Assembly (NCBI RefSeq): GCF_009646115.1
Contig: NZ_CP045720.1
Location: 868,001-932,000, forward strand
DNA from: Pantoea eucalypti
GTDB taxonomy: Bacteria; Pseudomonadota; Gammaproteobacteria; Enterobacterales; Enterobacteriaceae
Direction: 5' to 3'
DNA length: 64,000 bases
The notes under the pieces are model-generated. The model searched no databases. It was not told the origin of the DNA and saw only the letters and a program-made list of their open reading frames with translations. Shown here piece by piece: positions 31,931 to 41,740 of the stretch (positions are counted from its first letter, which is position 1; each line of letters starts with the position of its first letter). A program made the translations under genes and the position numbers.

Positions 31931-32944
31931 TCACACTTTAGGATTGGTCAGTTCGCTGATCAGCGGCAGCAGCACGCGGACACTGTCGCGGGTGCGCAGG
32001 GCTATCTGGCCCGGCAGCCAGCGGTCGAGATAGTTCAGATTATCCAGGTCAGTCTGATGACGGGTCACGCCATCAGGAAAGTGCGGGCTACGATGACGCT
32101 GTAGTGCGCCATCTTTGTTACCCAGCGACCAGTTACTGGCAGTAACATTCAGCAGCGGAAAGCCTGCCTTGTCAAAGGCATTGAGGCCATTGAAGTCCTT
32201 GCGATTCAGCTGATGACTGGCAGCGGGAATGCCTTGCTGACGTGCCAGTAGCAGGGCGCGATCGCTGGTCTGTTTGCGCACCGCCCGGGGCGTGTTCATG
32301 CCACTGTTGAAATAGAGATGATCGCCGGTTATCAGGCTATTCAGATTGATGACCAGCAGCGTGTTCTTCTTCTCACGGGTGCTCATTCGCTCAACATAAT
32401 CATCCAGGCCGTGCAGATCCGCTTCTCCGGCGCTCAGCGCCACAAAGCGAATGCCATAGTGAAGCGGTTTGCGACTCAGTTGCTGCGCCAGTTCCAGCAT
32501 CACGCCAAGACCTGACGCATTGTCATCAACACCCTGCAGGCGTAAGCCGCCCAGATTGTGATGGACCTGGTTGCTGTTTTGCGGCGTCCAGGTATCCAGG
32601 TGCGCCACGATCAGAATCTCCTGTGGCACGCTGCCTGCGCGCGCAGCAATGACGGAGGTTGCCGTCAGTTTATGCCAGCGCTGCGTGCCGTCATCTTCCT
32701 GCCATTTGTAGCCCGTGTTGAACTGGCGGGTATCGGTTTTATAACCCAGCGCGGTAAATTGTTGCTGCAGATAGTCCGTGGCCATCAATTCAGCCGGACT
32801 GCCGCTCATGCGGCCAGGAAAATAAGTGGCGATGTGCCGGACCTGCTGTTCGGCAAACTGACCTGTCGGCGTGGCTAAAACCAGCGGGGAAATGAGTGCG
32901 CTAAACAAAACTGTCGCTACCCTCAGGCGGAGGGAACAAAACAT
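31931..32944 (-). CDS. iap: Iap-like M28 aminopeptidase homologue with altered active site
   Basis: Iap is an exported M28-family aminopeptidase that in E. coli trims alkaline phosphatase to its isozymes. This copy has 337 residues with a signal peptide (about 1-24, ending VLA). The first zinc ligands are kept (H115 and D117 in AHLDT; D140/D141 in GVDDNASG) and so is the last His (H296). However, the usual EE pair reads SAGEAD (Gly173 where the general-base Glu is expected), and the NLD metal ligand reads NLN (N202). Catalysis may be altered or lost. The start at ATG 32944 has AAAGGA ahead; an upstream in-frame ATG (32983) is less likely. Confidence 0.85.
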   Translation of the reverse strand: MFCSLRLRVATVLFSALISPLVLATPTGQFAEQQVRHIATYFPGRMSGSPAELMATDYLQQQFTALGYKTDTRQFNTGYKWQEDDGTQRWHKLTATSVIAARAGSVPQEILIVAHLDTWTPQNSNQVHHNLGGLRLQGVDDNASGLGVMLELAQQLSRKPLHYGIRFVALSAGEADLHGLDDYVERMSTREKKNTLLVINLNSLITGDHLYFNSGMNTPRAVRKQTSDRALLLARQQGIPAASHQLNRKDFNGLNAFDKAGFPLLNVTASNWSLGNKDGALQRHRSPHFPDGVTRHQTDLDNLNYLDRWLPGQIALRTRDSVRVLLPLISELTNPKV

Positions 32945-33205
32945 AATGCGTCCTTTTTTCATTATTCGATAGGCATTCAACATGCGGACCTGAGTCAGTC
33001 ATGCCGCGCGTATTATACCCTCTTTGTTCTGCGACCTGGTTAACGGAATAAGTTGCTGCCTTAACATAATGGGGTAACGCGTGTTTATTGCTGGCACTTA
33101 TCTGCTTTTACAGTTACAGGCACAGAGGCGAATCTGTGAACCTGTTCACGAAAAAGCCATTATATTTCATCTGCTAAGACCAAATTGTTCTGTGCTTTGC
33201 GAAGT

Positions 33206-33274
33206 CTTTATTCCATTCGGTAACTACTCATTCCAATTCGTAATTTCAACTGCATAAACCCGGCGACGTATAGT
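33206..33274 (+). promoter_or_regulatory. Candidate CysB site and promoter of cysG-cysDNC
   Basis: Within the 364-nt iap-cysG gap, CTTTATTCCATTCGGTAACTA (33206-33226) resembles the cysJ upstream segment. Two near-repeats, TTCCATTCGGTAA (33211-33223) and TTCCAATTCGTAA (33231-33243), are spaced 20 bp, two helical turns. A -10-like TATAGT follows at 33269-33274 with a poor -35, as expected for a promoter needing an activator just upstream. Binding by CysB is inferred. Nothing else of note, and no CRISPR repeat, is seen in the gap. Confidence 0.5.
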
Positions 33275-33308
33275 CGCGTTAATACAAAGTTAAAACATCA
33301 GGGTTAAC

Positions 33309-34724
33309 GTGGACTATTTGCCTCTTTTTGCCGATCTTTCTGGCCGCCCGGTTCTGGTTGTCGGCGGTGGAGATATTGCGGCGCGAAAAATTGAACTACT
33401 GCGCCGTGCGCGTGCGCGCGTTCTGATCGCCTCGCGTGAACTCTGCCCTGAACTGCAGGCACTGCTGGAAAAGCAGGAGCTGGAGTGGCTGGCGACTGAA
33501 TTTGACCCGGCCCAGCTGGATGGGGTTTTCCTGGTGATCGCCGCGACCGACGACAACCATCTCAACACCCAGGTCTTTGAAGCTGCTAACGCGCGGCAGA
33601 AGCTGGTTAACGTGGTTGATGACCAGCCAAAATGCACCTTTATCTTCCCCTCGATTGTTGACCGCTCACCTCTGGTGGTGGCGATCTCCTCCAGCGGCAC
33701 CGCACCGGTGCTGGCACGTATGCTGCGCGAAAAAATCGAAACGCTGTTGCCTGCCAGTCTCGGCCAGATGGCTGAGGTAGCCGGGCTCTGGCGCGATAAA
33801 GTTAAAGCGCGCTTCAGCCGCATGTCTGATCGCCGGCGCTTCTGGGAACGCGCTTTTGATGGCCGGTTCGCCAGTGAGATGTCAGCCGGTAACGTCGAAG
33901 AGGCGAAACGTACGCTGGACCGTGAGCTGCAGGAAGAGCCAACCCGTCAGGGCGAGATTTTCCTGGTGGGTGCCGGACCGGGCGACAGCGGCCTGCTGAC
34001 GCTACGTGGCCTGCAGGTGATGCAGTTAGCGGATGTGGTGCTCTACGACCATCTGGTCAGTGAAGAGGTGCTGGATCTGGTGCGACGCGACGCCGACCGC
34101 ATCTGCGTCGGCAAACGAGCCAGCGCGCATACGTTACCGCAGGAAGAGATTAATCAGTTGCTGGTTTCACTGGCGCTGAAAGGTAAGCGCGTCGTCCGCC
34201 TCAAGGGCGGCGATCCCTTTATCTTTGGCCGTGGCGGCGAAGAGCTGCAGGCGGCTCAGCAGGCGGGCATTCCGTTCCAGGTGGTGCCGGGCGTCACCGC
34301 GGCTGCCGGTGCGACGGCCTATGCCGGTATTCCGCTGACCCACCGCGATTACGCGCAGAGCGTAATGTTTATTACCGGTCACTGCCGTCCCGATGGGGAT
34401 GACATTGACTGGCCATCACTGGCGCGTGCGCGTCAGACGCTGGCGATCTACATGGGAACGGTTAAAGCGGCTGCCATCAGCGCGGCGCTGATTCAGCACG
34501 GTCGCGCGCCATCAACGCCGGTGGCGGTGATCAGTTGCGGCACCCGTCAGGATCAACAGGTGCTGACCGGCACCTTAGAACAACTTGAGGCGCTGGCCGC
34601 CTCGGCACCTACTCCGGCGCTACTGGTGATCGGAGAGGTGGTTAATCTGCACGGGCAACTCGCCTGGTTTAAACATTCGGCACAGCAGGGGGCTCGCGAG
34701 TCCGCCGTTGTCAATCTGGCTTGA
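33309..34724 (+). CDS. cysG: Siroheme synthase CysG (multifunctional), GTG start
   Basis: CysG makes siroheme from uroporphyrinogen III. The N-terminal half (about 1-205) is the NAD-dependent precorrin-2 dehydrogenase/ferrochelatase ([13 protein letters not shown]; Ser in [13 protein letters not shown], corresponding to the phosphorylated Ser128 of Salmonella). The C-terminal half is the SAM-dependent uroporphyrinogen methyltransferase ([43 protein letters not shown]). It has 471 residues. The start is GTG 33309, behind a weak AGGG. It heads cysG-cysD-cysN-cysC, so the cofactor of CysI is made with the sulfate activation enzymes rather than in a nir operon as in E. coli. Confidence 0.95.
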   Translation: MDYLPLFADLSGRPVLVVGGGDIAARKIELLRRARARVLIASRELCPELQALLEKQELEWLATEFDPAQLDGVFLVIAATDDNHLNTQVFEAANARQKLVNVVDDQPKCTFIFPSIVDRSPLVVAISSSGTAPVLARMLREKIETLLPASLGQMAEVAGLWRDKVKARFSRMSDRRRFWERAFDGRFASEMSAGNVEEAKRTLDRELQEEPTRQGEIFLVGAGPGDSGLLTLRGLQVMQLADVVLYDHLVSEEVLDLVRRDADRICVGKRASAHTLPQEEINQLLVSLALKGKRVVRLKGGDPFIFGRGGEELQAAQQAGIPFQVVPGVTAAAGATAYAGIPLTHRDYAQSVMFITGHCRPDGDDIDWPSLARARQTLAIYMGTVKAAAISAALIQHGRAPSTPVAVISCGTRQDQQVLTGTLEQLEALAASAPTPALLVIGEVVNLHGQLAWFKHSAQQGARESAVVNLA

Positions 34725-34733
34725 GGGAAAATC

Positions 34734-35642
34734 ATGGACCAAAAACGACTCACTCATCTGCGTCAGCTGGAGGCGGAGAGTATCCACATCATTCGCGAAG
34801 TCGCGGCCGAGTTCAGCAATCCGGTGATGATGTACTCCATCGGTAAAGACTCCTCGGTAATGCTGCATCTGGCGCGTAAAGCCTTTTATCCTGGCACGCT
34901 GCCGTTCCCGTTGCTGCATGTGGATACCGGCTGGAAATTCCGTGAAATGTACGAGTTTCGCGACCGCACCGTGAAAGCGATGGGCGCAGAGTTGCTGGTT
35001 CACCGCAACCCGGAAGGCGTGGCGATGGGGATTAACCCGTTTGTCCACGGCAGTGCCAAACACACTGACATCATGAAAACCGAAGGGCTGAAGCAGGCGC
35101 TGAATAAATATGGTTTTGATGCGGCCTTTGGCGGCGCACGTCGTGATGAAGAGAAGTCTCGCGCCAAAGAGCGTATCTACTCTTTCCGCGACCGCTTCCA
35201 TCGCTGGGACCCGAAAAACCAGCGTCCTGAGCTGTGGCACAACTACAACGGCCAGATCAACAAGGGCGAGAGCATCCGCGTCTTCCCGCTGTCGAACTGG
35301 ACCGAACTGGATATCTGGCAGTACATCTTCCTGGAAAACATCGAGATCGTGCCGCTCTATCTCGCCGCGCCACGTCCGGTGCTGGAGCGTGATGGCATGC
35401 TGATGATGATCGATGACGATCGCATCAACCTGCAGCCGGGTGAAGAGATCACCCAGCGGATGGTCCGTTTCCGTACGCTCGGCTGCTGGCCGCTGACCGG
35501 CGCGGTAGAGTCCGAAGCGCGGACGCTGCCGGAGATCATCGAAGAGATGCTGGTTTCTACCACCAGCGAGCGTCAGGGCCGCATGATTGATCGCGATCAG
35601 TCCGGTTCGATGGAACTGAAAAAACGTCAGGGTTATTTCTAA
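34734..35642 (+). CDS. cysD: Sulfate adenylyltransferase subunit CysD
   Basis: CysD is the ATP-pyrophosphatase subunit that, with the GTPase CysN, makes adenosine 5'-phosphosulfate from ATP and sulfate. It has 302 residues, as in E. coli. The PP-loop is [17 protein letters not shown] (about 37-53), followed by [18 protein letters not shown] and [30 protein letters not shown] lies ahead of the ATG, 9 nt after the cysG stop. cysN follows after 11 nt. Confidence 0.97.
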   Translation: MDQKRLTHLRQLEAESIHIIREVAAEFSNPVMMYSIGKDSSVMLHLARKAFYPGTLPFPLLHVDTGWKFREMYEFRDRTVKAMGAELLVHRNPEGVAMGINPFVHGSAKHTDIMKTEGLKQALNKYGFDAAFGGARRDEEKSRAKERIYSFRDRFHRWDPKNQRPELWHNYNGQINKGESIRVFPLSNWTELDIWQYIFLENIEIVPLYLAAPRPVLERDGMLMMIDDDRINLQPGEEITQRMVRFRTLGCWPLTGAVESEARTLPEIIEEMLVSTTSERQGRMIDRDQSGSMELKKRQGYF

Positions 35643-35653
35643 GGAGACGCCAG

Positions 35654-37081
35654 ATGAATACCGTAATTGCACAACAGATTGCCGACCAGGGCGGCGTTGA
35701 AGCCTGGCTGACCGCGCAACAGCATAAGAGCCTGCTGCGTTTTCTGACCTGCGGCAGCGTTGACGACGGAAAAAGTACCCTGATTGGGCGTCTGCTACAT
35801 GACACCCGTCAGATCTATGAAGATCAGCTTTCATCGCTGCATAACGACAGCAAACGTCATGGCACCCAGGGCGAGAAACTCGATCTGGCGCTGCTGGTGG
35901 ATGGTCTGCAGGCTGAGCGTGAGCAGGGCATTACCATTGATGTGGCCTACCGCTATTTCTCGACTGAAAAGCGTAAATTTATCATCGCCGATACGCCGGG
36001 CCATGAGCAGTACACCCGCAATATGGCGACCGGTGCATCAACCTGTGACCTGGCGATTCTGCTGATCGATGCCCGTAAAGGCGTGCTGGATCAGACCCGC
36101 CGTCACAGCTTTATTTCGACGCTGCTGGGGATCAAACATCTGGTAGTGGCGATTAATAAGATGGATCTGGTTGAGTACGATCAGGCGCGCTACGAGCAGA
36201 TCAAACAGGATTACCTGGACTTTGCAGGCCAGTTACCGGATGACCTCGATATCCGCTTTGTGCCGATGTCGGCGCTGGAAGGGGATAACGTAGCATCCGC
36301 CAGTCAGACCATGCCATGGTACAGCGGCCCGACGCTGCTGGATGTCCTGGAAACAGTGGAACTGAACCGCGTGGTGGATCACCAGCCGATGCGTTTCCCG
36401 GTGCAGTATGTTAACCGTCCTAACCTGGATTTCCGTGGCTATGCCGGTACCCTGGCGTCAGGCAGCGTGCAGGTGGGCCAGCGCGTTAAAGTGCTGCCGT
36501 CTGGCGTAGAGTCGACTATTGCCCGCATAGTGACCTTTGATGGCGATCTGCAGGAAGCGGGCGCAGGTGAAGCGATCACCCTGGTGCTGCAGGATGAGAT
36601 TGATATCAGTCGTGGCGATCTGCTGGTTGATGCCAGCGAAACGCTGGCTGCGGTTCAGTCTGCCAGCGTTGACGTGGTCTGGATGGCAGAACAGCCTCTG
36701 CAGGCCGGTCATAGCTATGATCTGAAAATCGCCGGTAAGAAAACCCGTGGACGGGTAGAGAAAGTCCTGCATCAGGTGGAGATTAACTCGCTGGAGACAC
36801 GTCAGGTCGATGCGCTGCCGCTAAACGGTATTGGTCGCATTGAATTAACCTTTGACGAACCGATGGTGCTCGACAGCTATCAGCAGAATCCGGTGACCGG
36901 CGGCATGATCTTTATCGATCGACTGACCAACGTGACCGTGGGTGCCGGCATGATCCATCAGCCAAACCATGACGCTCCGGTTAATACCGGCGAGTTCAGC
37001 GCGTTTGAGCTGGAACTGAATGCACTGGTGCGCCGTCACTTCCCACACTGGAACGCGCGCGACCTGCTGGGCGGTCAATAA
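35654..37081 (+). CDS. cysN: Sulfate adenylyltransferase GTPase subunit CysN
   Basis: CysN couples GTP hydrolysis to sulfate activation by CysD. It is an EF-Tu-like GTPase of 475 residues with G1 [15 protein letters not shown] (about 34-48), the G2 region [13 protein letters not shown]3 [12 protein letters not shown]4 NKMD and G5 SALEGDN, followed by two beta-barrel domains. It ends without a fused APS kinase domain; cysC is separate and overlaps by one base (TAATG). Confidence 0.97.
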   Translation: MNTVIAQQIADQGGVEAWLTAQQHKSLLRFLTCGSVDDGKSTLIGRLLHDTRQIYEDQLSSLHNDSKRHGTQGEKLDLALLVDGLQAEREQGITIDVAYRYFSTEKRKFIIADTPGHEQYTRNMATGASTCDLAILLIDARKGVLDQTRRHSFISTLLGIKHLVVAINKMDLVEYDQARYEQIKQDYLDFAGQLPDDLDIRFVPMSALEGDNVASASQTMPWYSGPTLLDVLETVELNRVVDHQPMRFPVQYVNRPNLDFRGYAGTLASGSVQVGQRVKVLPSGVESTIARIVTFDGDLQEAGAGEAITLVLQDEIDISRGDLLVDASETLAAVQSASVDVVWMAEQPLQAGHSYDLKIAGKKTRGRVEKVLHQVEINSLETRQVDALPLNGIGRIELTFDEPMVLDSYQQNPVTGGMIFIDRLTNVTVGAGMIHQPNHDAPVNTGEFSAFELELNALVRRHFPHWNARDLLGGQ

Positions 37082-37686
37082 TGGCTCAGCACGATGATAA
37101 CGTGGTGTGGCATGACCATCCGGTAACTCGTGCTTCACGCGAACAGCAGCATGGCCATCAGGGCGTGGTGCTGTGGTTCACCGGGCTTTCGGGCTCGGGG
37201 AAATCCACGGTCGCAGGCGCGCTGGAGCAGGCGCTGCACCGTATTGGCGTCAGCACCTATCTGCTGGATGGTGACAATGTGCGTCACGGTCTCTGTCGTG
37301 ACCTCGGCTTCAGCGACGATGACCGCAAGGAGAATATCCGTCGGGTCGGCGAGGTGGCGAAACTGATGGTGGATGCCGGGCTCGTGGTGCTTACTGCCTT
37401 TATTTCACCGCATCGCGCCGAGCGCCAGATGGTGCGCGACCTGCTGGAGCCGGGTCAGTTTATCGAAGTGTTTGTCGATACGCCGCTGGCGGTGTGTGAA
37501 GCACGCGATCCAAAAGGGTTATACCGCAAAGCACGTGCCGGTGAACTGCGTAATTTCACCGGTATCGACAGCGTCTATGAAGCGCCCGACAGCCCGGAAA
37601 TCCAGCTGGATGGCGAACAATTGGTTACAAAACTGGCCGCCCAATTGTTAGACGTGCTACGCGACCGCGATATCATCAGATCCTGA
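37081..37686 (+). CDS. cysC: Adenylylsulfate kinase CysC
   Basis: CysC phosphorylates APS to PAPS, the substrate of CysH. It has 201 residues. The P-loop is [15 protein letters not shown] (about 35-49), followed by [41 protein letters not shown] and [25 protein letters not shown]. It ends the cysGDNC operon; a hairpin (GCGGCAAA at 37694-37701 with TTTGCCGC at 37712-37719) begins 7 nt after the stop. Confidence 0.97.
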   Translation: MAQHDDNVVWHDHPVTRASREQQHGHQGVVLWFTGLSGSGKSTVAGALEQALHRIGVSTYLLDGDNVRHGLCRDLGFSDDDRKENIRRVGEVAKLMVDAGLVVLTAFISPHRAERQMVRDLLEPGQFIEVFVDTPLAVCEARDPKGLYRKARAGELRNFTGIDSVYEAPDSPEIQLDGEQLVTKLAAQLLDVLRDRDIIRS

Positions 37687-37693
37687 AGAGACA

Positions 37694-37719
37694 GCGGCAA
37701 ATCGCTTCGGGTTTGCCGC
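37694..37719 (+). terminator. Hairpin after cysC without U-tract
   Basis: The 8-bp arms GCGGCAAA and TTTGCCGC flank a 10-nt loop, just after the cysC stop and before the ygbE ribosome site. It lacks a U-run, so it is a weak terminator or an RNA 3'-end stabiliser. Confidence 0.45.
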
Positions 37720-37740
37720 CCTCGCAACAACAGGATGCCT

Positions 37741-38061
37741 ATGCAGAACGTCACACCCATGCTCGCTCGTAAAGATGACTCCTCCCAGGATGAGCCACGC
37801 TCATTGCTGCCGGGCGGTGTTATCGGCTTACTCGCTTACTGGTGTGCGCTGGCGCTTCCTTTCCTGCTGTTCGGCTCTAACACGCTGTTCTTCTTTCTCT
37901 ATACCTGGCCATTCTTTCTGGCGCTGCTGCCGGTTGCCGTGGTCACGGGCATCGCACTGAATACGCTGCTGAGCGGACACTGGATTTGGGCTGCCCTCGC
38001 CACAGTCATTATGGTGGTGACTCTCTTCTGGTTAATGTTCTCCTTTCTCTCCGGCTGGTAA
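37741..38061 (+). CDS. ygbE: YgbE family inner-membrane protein (DUF3561)
   Basis: A 106-residue protein of unknown function with three predicted membrane segments (about 25-45, 48-68 and 75-100). The family core GSNTLFFFLYTWPFFLALLPVAVV is clear. The position between cysC and ftsB is the same as in E. coli. The start at ATG 37741 is preferred because AGGA ends five bases ahead; the in-frame ATG at 37735 has its AGG directly against it. It has no recognisable link to sulfur metabolism apart from location. Confidence 0.88.
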   Translation: MQNVTPMLARKDDSSQDEPRSLLPGGVIGLLAYWCALALPFLLFGSNTLFFFLYTWPFFLALLPVAVVTGIALNTLLSGHWIWAALATVIMVVTLFWLMFSFLSGW

Positions 38062-38230
38062 GCCTTAACGGCGTCCGTGCTGATGTGCAAACGCATCGGC
38101 AGGTTACAAAACTTTTCCCGTCAGAATCGGTACTGATTGCGCAGAGGCGCAGCAAAGCGCGCCATTTTCGCTGCTGGTGTGGAGTCCTGTGCAAAGTTAT
38201 GGGATGATTGGGCCGTTTTTAGGGGGCGGG

Positions 38231-38548
38231 ATGGGAAAACTGACGTTACTGTTATTGGTGCTGCTTGGCTGGCTGCAATATTCATTGTGGCTGGGGAAAA
38301 ATGGCATCCATGACTATACGCGCGTCAATGATGATGTCGCGGTACAACAGGCAAACAATGCCAAACTTAAATCGCGAAACGATCAGCTGTTTGCCGAAAT
38401 TGACGATCTCAATGGCGGCTCGGAAGCGATCGAGGAGCGTGCACGCAATGAACTGGGCATGATTAAGCCCGGTGAGACCTTCTATCGTCTGGTGCCTGAC
38501 CAGAACAAACGTAACGCGCAACAATCAGCGCAAAACCTACAACGATAA
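38231..38548 (+). CDS. ftsB: Cell division protein FtsB
   Basis: FtsB forms the FtsQLB complex that activates septal peptidoglycan synthesis. It is a bitopic protein of 105 residues with one membrane helix (about 4-20; [19 protein letters not shown]), then a periplasmic coiled coil (about 28-70; [22 protein letters not shown]) and the conserved [23 protein letters not shown]. The start at ATG 38231 lies behind GGGGGCGGG; an in-frame ATG at 38177 is rejected because the family begins MGKLTL. ispD starts 3 nt after the stop. Confidence 0.96.
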   Translation: MGKLTLLLLVLLGWLQYSLWLGKNGIHDYTRVNDDVAVQQANNAKLKSRNDQLFAEIDDLNGGSEAIEERARNELGMIKPGETFYRLVPDQNKRNAQQSAQNLQR

Positions 38549-38551
38549 AAC

Positions 38552-39268
38552 ATGAACACTCTGGCCTCCCTTGCGGATGTGATTGCCGTGGTGCCCGCTG
38601 CCGGAATCGGCAGCCGCATGCAGGCAACCTGTCCGAAGCAGTATCTGACGATTGGTCAGCACACCCTTCTGGAACACAGCATTGCACGTCTGTTTTCCCA
38701 TCCCGCCATCAGACAGGTGATTGTCGCCCTCAGTCCCGATGACCAGCACTTCGCTTCATTGCCGCTGGCACGCGATCCGCGTGTGCTCAGGGTCACAGGC
38801 GGCGAGACCCGCGCTGAATCGGTGCTGGCCGGATTACAGGCCGCACAGGGTTCGGCCTGGGTGCTGGTCCATGATGCTGCGCGTCCCTGTCTGCATCCCG
38901 ACGATCTTCAGAAACTGCTTAACGTGCGTGAACAGAGCCACGTGGGCGGAATTCTGGCTGCGCCAGTGCGCGACACCATGAAACGGGGCGAGCCGGGCAA
39001 AGCCGCAGTGGCCCATACCGTGGAACGCGACGATCTCTGGCACGCCTTAACGCCGCAATTTTTCCCGCATGCGCTGCTCACTGCCTGCCTGACGCGGGCG
39101 CTGACAGAAGGCGCAACCATCACCGATGAAGCATCGGCGCTGGAGTATTGCGGCTATCATCCGCTGCTGGTCAGCGGACGCAGTGATAACATCAAAGTCA
39201 CCCGGCCAGAAGATCTGGCGCTGGCGGCTTTTTATCTGAGTCAGATTCAATTAAAGGAGAGCGCATGA
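38552..39268 (+). CDS. ispD: 2-C-methyl-D-erythritol 4-phosphate cytidylyltransferase IspD
   Basis: IspD makes CDP-methylerythritol from MEP and CTP in the non-mevalonate isoprenoid pathway. It has 238 residues. The CTP-binding motif is [20 protein letters not shown] (about 11-30), followed by [44 protein letters not shown] and ITDEASALE. Its stop overlaps ispF. The order ftsB-ispD-ispF-truD-surE-pcm-nlpD-rpoS is the conserved enterobacterial cluster. Confidence 0.97.
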   Translation: MNTLASLADVIAVVPAAGIGSRMQATCPKQYLTIGQHTLLEHSIARLFSHPAIRQVIVALSPDDQHFASLPLARDPRVLRVTGGETRAESVLAGLQAAQGSAWVLVHDAARPCLHPDDLQKLLNVREQSHVGGILAAPVRDTMKRGEPGKAAVAHTVERDDLWHALTPQFFPHALLTACLTRALTEGATITDEASALEYCGYHPLLVSGRSDNIKVTRPEDLALAAFYLSQIQLKESA

Positions 39269-39750
39269 TGCGTATCGGTCACGGTTTTGACGTTCACGCC
39301 TTTGGCGGAGAGGGTCCGTTAGTGATTGGCGGTGTGCGGATCCCATTTGAACACGGTTTTATCGCCCATTCGGATGGCGATGTGGCGCTGCATGCGCTGA
39401 CTGATGCGCTGCTGGGCGCTGTGGCGATGGGCGATATCGGCAAGTTATTCCCCGACACCGATCCGGCCTTTAAAGGGGCGGACAGCCGCGGCCTGCTGCG
39501 TGAGGCCTGGCGTCGTATCGAAGCCAAAGGCTATCGCATCGGTAATGTCGACGTCACAATTATTGCTCAGGCACCGAAAATGCTGCCGCATGTGCCACAG
39601 ATGCGCATCAACATCGCAGAAGATCTGGGCTGCCATATGGATGCGGTCAACGTCAAAGCGACCACCACTGAGAAACTCGGCTTTACCGGGCGCGGTGAAG
39701 GCATTGCCTGTGAAGCGGTCGCGTTAGTCCTGAAAGCTGACAGCCAATGA
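39265..39750 (+). CDS. ispF: 2-C-methyl-D-erythritol 2,4-cyclodiphosphate synthase IspF
   Basis: IspF cyclises CDP-ME 2-phosphate to MEcPP with release of CMP; a trimeric zinc enzyme. Metal ligands are in GFDVHAFG (Asp9 and His11 counting from the first ATG) and the His in [37 protein letters not shown] and the C-terminal [22 protein letters not shown] are also visible. Two ATG codons in tandem, 39265 and 39268, are both well placed behind AGGAG (5 and 8 nt); E. coli uses a single Met, so 160 or 161 residues. The first overlaps the ispD stop. Confidence 0.96.
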   Translation: MMRIGHGFDVHAFGGEGPLVIGGVRIPFEHGFIAHSDGDVALHALTDALLGAVAMGDIGKLFPDTDPAFKGADSRGLLREAWRRIEAKGYRIGNVDVTIIAQAPKMLPHVPQMRINIAEDLGCHMDAVNVKATTTEKLGFTGRGEGIACEAVALVLKADSQ

Positions 39751-40787
39751 GTCTGAATTACCTGCACGGCACACCTGTGGCCTCTGGCGTGATCAAAGCC
39801 AGTCCCGAAGATTTCGTGGTAGTTGAAGATCTCGGCTATGGCGCGGATGGTGAAGGTGAGCATCTGTTGGTGCGGATCCGTAAAACAGGTGCGAATACCC
39901 GTTTTGTGGCAGAAGCGCTGGCTAAGTACCTGGGTATTCATCCGCGCGACATGAGTTATGCCGGAATGAAAGATCGCCATGCGGTGACGGAACAGACCCT
40001 CTGTTTTCGCCTGCCGGGTAATGCGATGCCCGACCTGCGCGGTTTTACGCTGGAAGGGGTTGAGATTTTGCAGGCGGTACGCCACAAGCGTAAGCTGCGC
40101 ATCGGCGCACTGGCGGGGAATGCGTTCCGGCTGGTCATCCGTCAGATCAGCGATTGTGATGCGGTTGAAACGCGTCTGACGCAGATCCGCGATGCGGGCG
40201 CGCCCAACTATTTTGGTGAGCAGCGTTTTGGTCGCGGCGGCAATAACCTGGTGATGGCAGAAAAGTGGGCGCGCAATGAGATCATTGTCCGTGACCGCAA
40301 CAAGCGCAGCCTGATGCTCTCTGCCGCGCGCAGTGCGCTGTTTAATCAGGTGACCAGTGCACGTCTGCAGCAGCAGGGCAGTCTGACTCAGGTGCTCAAC
40401 GGCGATGCATTGCAGCTGACCGGTCGAGGCAGCTGGTTTGTGGCACAGCCTGAAGAACTGGCCGACTCACAACGGCGGGTTGATCACCATGAGCTGCGGA
40501 TTACCGCGCCGCTGACGGGACGCGGGGACGCTGGCACGCAGGCTGATGCGCTGGCGTTTGAACAGCAGACGCTGGCTAATGATACGCCGCTGCTGAGCCT
40601 CATTGAACGTGAGAAGGTCGATGCAGCCCGCCGCGCCATGCTGGTGGTGCCACGGGATATGCAGTGGCGCTGGTGGGATGACGTCACGCTGGAACTGACA
40701 TTCTGGCTGCCCGCGGGGAGCTTTGCGACCAGCGTGGTCCGGGAGCTGCTGACCTCCGCAGACTCGCTCGATCAGATTGATGAGTAA
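39747..40787 (+). CDS. truD: tRNA pseudouridine(13) synthase TruD
   Basis: TruD isomerises U13 in tRNA(Glu). It has 346 residues. The catalytic Asp is D76 in [13 protein letters not shown]. Other family motifs are FVVVEDLGY near residue 23, [12 protein letters not shown] (about 153-164) and the C-terminal [20 protein letters not shown]. An inserted TRUD domain lies in the middle. The start overlaps the ispF stop (ATGA). A perfect 12-bp inverted repeat begins 8 nt after the stop. Confidence 0.96.
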   Translation: MSLNYLHGTPVASGVIKASPEDFVVVEDLGYGADGEGEHLLVRIRKTGANTRFVAEALAKYLGIHPRDMSYAGMKDRHAVTEQTLCFRLPGNAMPDLRGFTLEGVEILQAVRHKRKLRIGALAGNAFRLVIRQISDCDAVETRLTQIRDAGAPNYFGEQRFGRGGNNLVMAEKWARNEIIVRDRNKRSLMLSAARSALFNQVTSARLQQQGSLTQVLNGDALQLTGRGSWFVAQPEELADSQRRVDHHELRITAPLTGRGDAGTQADALAFEQQTLANDTPLLSLIEREKVDAARRAMLVVPRDMQWRWWDDVTLELTFWLPAGSFATSVVRELLTSADSLDQIDE

Positions 40788-40795
40788 TCTTCGCT

Positions 40796-40826
40796 GCAAC
40801 ATTACCCGCAGTGTGGGTAATGTTGC
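40796..40826. terminator. Perfect inverted repeat after truD
   Basis: GCAACATTACCC (40796-40807) and GGGTAATGTTGC (40815-40826) are exact complements around a 7-nt loop, just after the truD stop. No U-tract follows on the plus strand. It separates truD from surE by a 191-nt gap. Confidence 0.6.
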
Positions 40827-40978
40827 GGCAAACCCCCACCGCTGTGTGATTTACGCCTACCACTTCCTTGCGCGCCTCGTTAGAATGCAAAAATCGCTGT
40901 CCATTCCTCACCTGTTGCCATGCCGTTAAAACAGGTTCAGTCACGGCGACCAGTCGAATAAAAAAAGGTCAGAACGAA

Positions 40979-41740
40979 ATGCGGATATTGCTCAGCAACG
41001 ATGACGGCATTCATGCACCGGGTATTCAGACTCTGGCGAAAGCCCTGCGGCAGATTGCTGACGTGCAGGTTGTTGCCCCCGATCGTAACCGAAGCGGTGC
41101 CTCTAACTCATTAACGCTGGAAACACCTCTGCGTACCTTTACCCATGAAAACGGCGATATCGCGGTTCAGATGGGAACGCCGACCGATTGCGTATATCTG
41201 GGGGTGAATGCGCTGATGCAGCCACGCCCTGACATTGTGGTGTCAGGCATTAATGCCGGTCCCAATCTGGGCGATGATGTGATCTATTCCGGTACGGTGG
41301 CAGCAGCGATGGAAGGGCGGCATCTTGGCCTGCCTGCAATCGCTGTGTCGCTCAATGGCCATCAGCACTACGCGACCGCAGCGGCAGTGACCTGCGCGCT
41401 TCTCCGGGCGCTGACGCATGAACCCCTGCGCACTGGCCGCATTCTCAATATCAATGTCCCCGATCTGCCACTCTCCGAGCTGAAAGGTATCCGCGTGACG
41501 CGCTGTGGCAGTCGCCATCCGGCTGATCAGGTGATCGCGCAACAGGATCCACGCGGCAATACCCTCTACTGGATAGGTCCACCGGGCGAAAAACTCGATG
41601 CAGGCCCGGATACAGATTTCGCTGCCGTTGATCAGGGCTACGTTTCTGTCACCGCGCTGCATGTTGATTTAACGGCGCACAGCGCGCAGAACGTGCTCAG
41701 CGACTGGCTGGCAAAAGCTGAGGTGAACCTGGCATGGTGA
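40979..41740 (+). CDS. surE: 5'/3'-nucleotidase SurE
   Basis: SurE is a metal-dependent phosphatase that dephosphorylates nucleotides and short polyphosphate; a stationary-phase survival factor. It has 253 residues, as in E. coli. The metal site is at the N-terminus in [12 protein letters not shown] (D8, D9). Further motifs are [26 protein letters not shown] and [26 protein letters not shown]. The start is ATG 40979 behind AAAAAGG; an in-frame ATG at 40868 falls in the leader and is rejected. It overlaps pcm by 7 nt. Confidence 0.96.
   Translation: MRILLSNDDGIHAPGIQTLAKALRQIADVQVVAPDRNRSGASNSLTLETPLRTFTHENGDIAVQMGTPTDCVYLGVNALMQPRPDIVVSGINAGPNLGDDVIYSGTVAAAMEGRHLGLPAIAVSLNGHQHYATAAAVTCALLRALTHEPLRTGRILNINVPDLPLSELKGIRVTRCGSRHPADQVIAQQDPRGNTLYWIGPPGEKLDAGPDTDFAAVDQGYVSVTALHVDLTAHSAQNVLSDWLAKAEVNLAW

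Noticed and set aside
32945..33308. Possible CRISPR array next to iap
   Set aside because: Only one pair of 13-nt near-repeats spaced 20 bp is present, not regular 28-29 nt repeats with spacers; better explained as regulator sites.
34620..35834. Antisense frame across cysG 3' end, cysD and cysN 5' end (404 codons)
   Set aside because: Crosses three conserved coupled genes; no independent support.
37735..37740. Upstream ATG for ygbE
   Set aside because: AGG is directly adjacent, leaving no spacing; the ATG six bases later is better placed.
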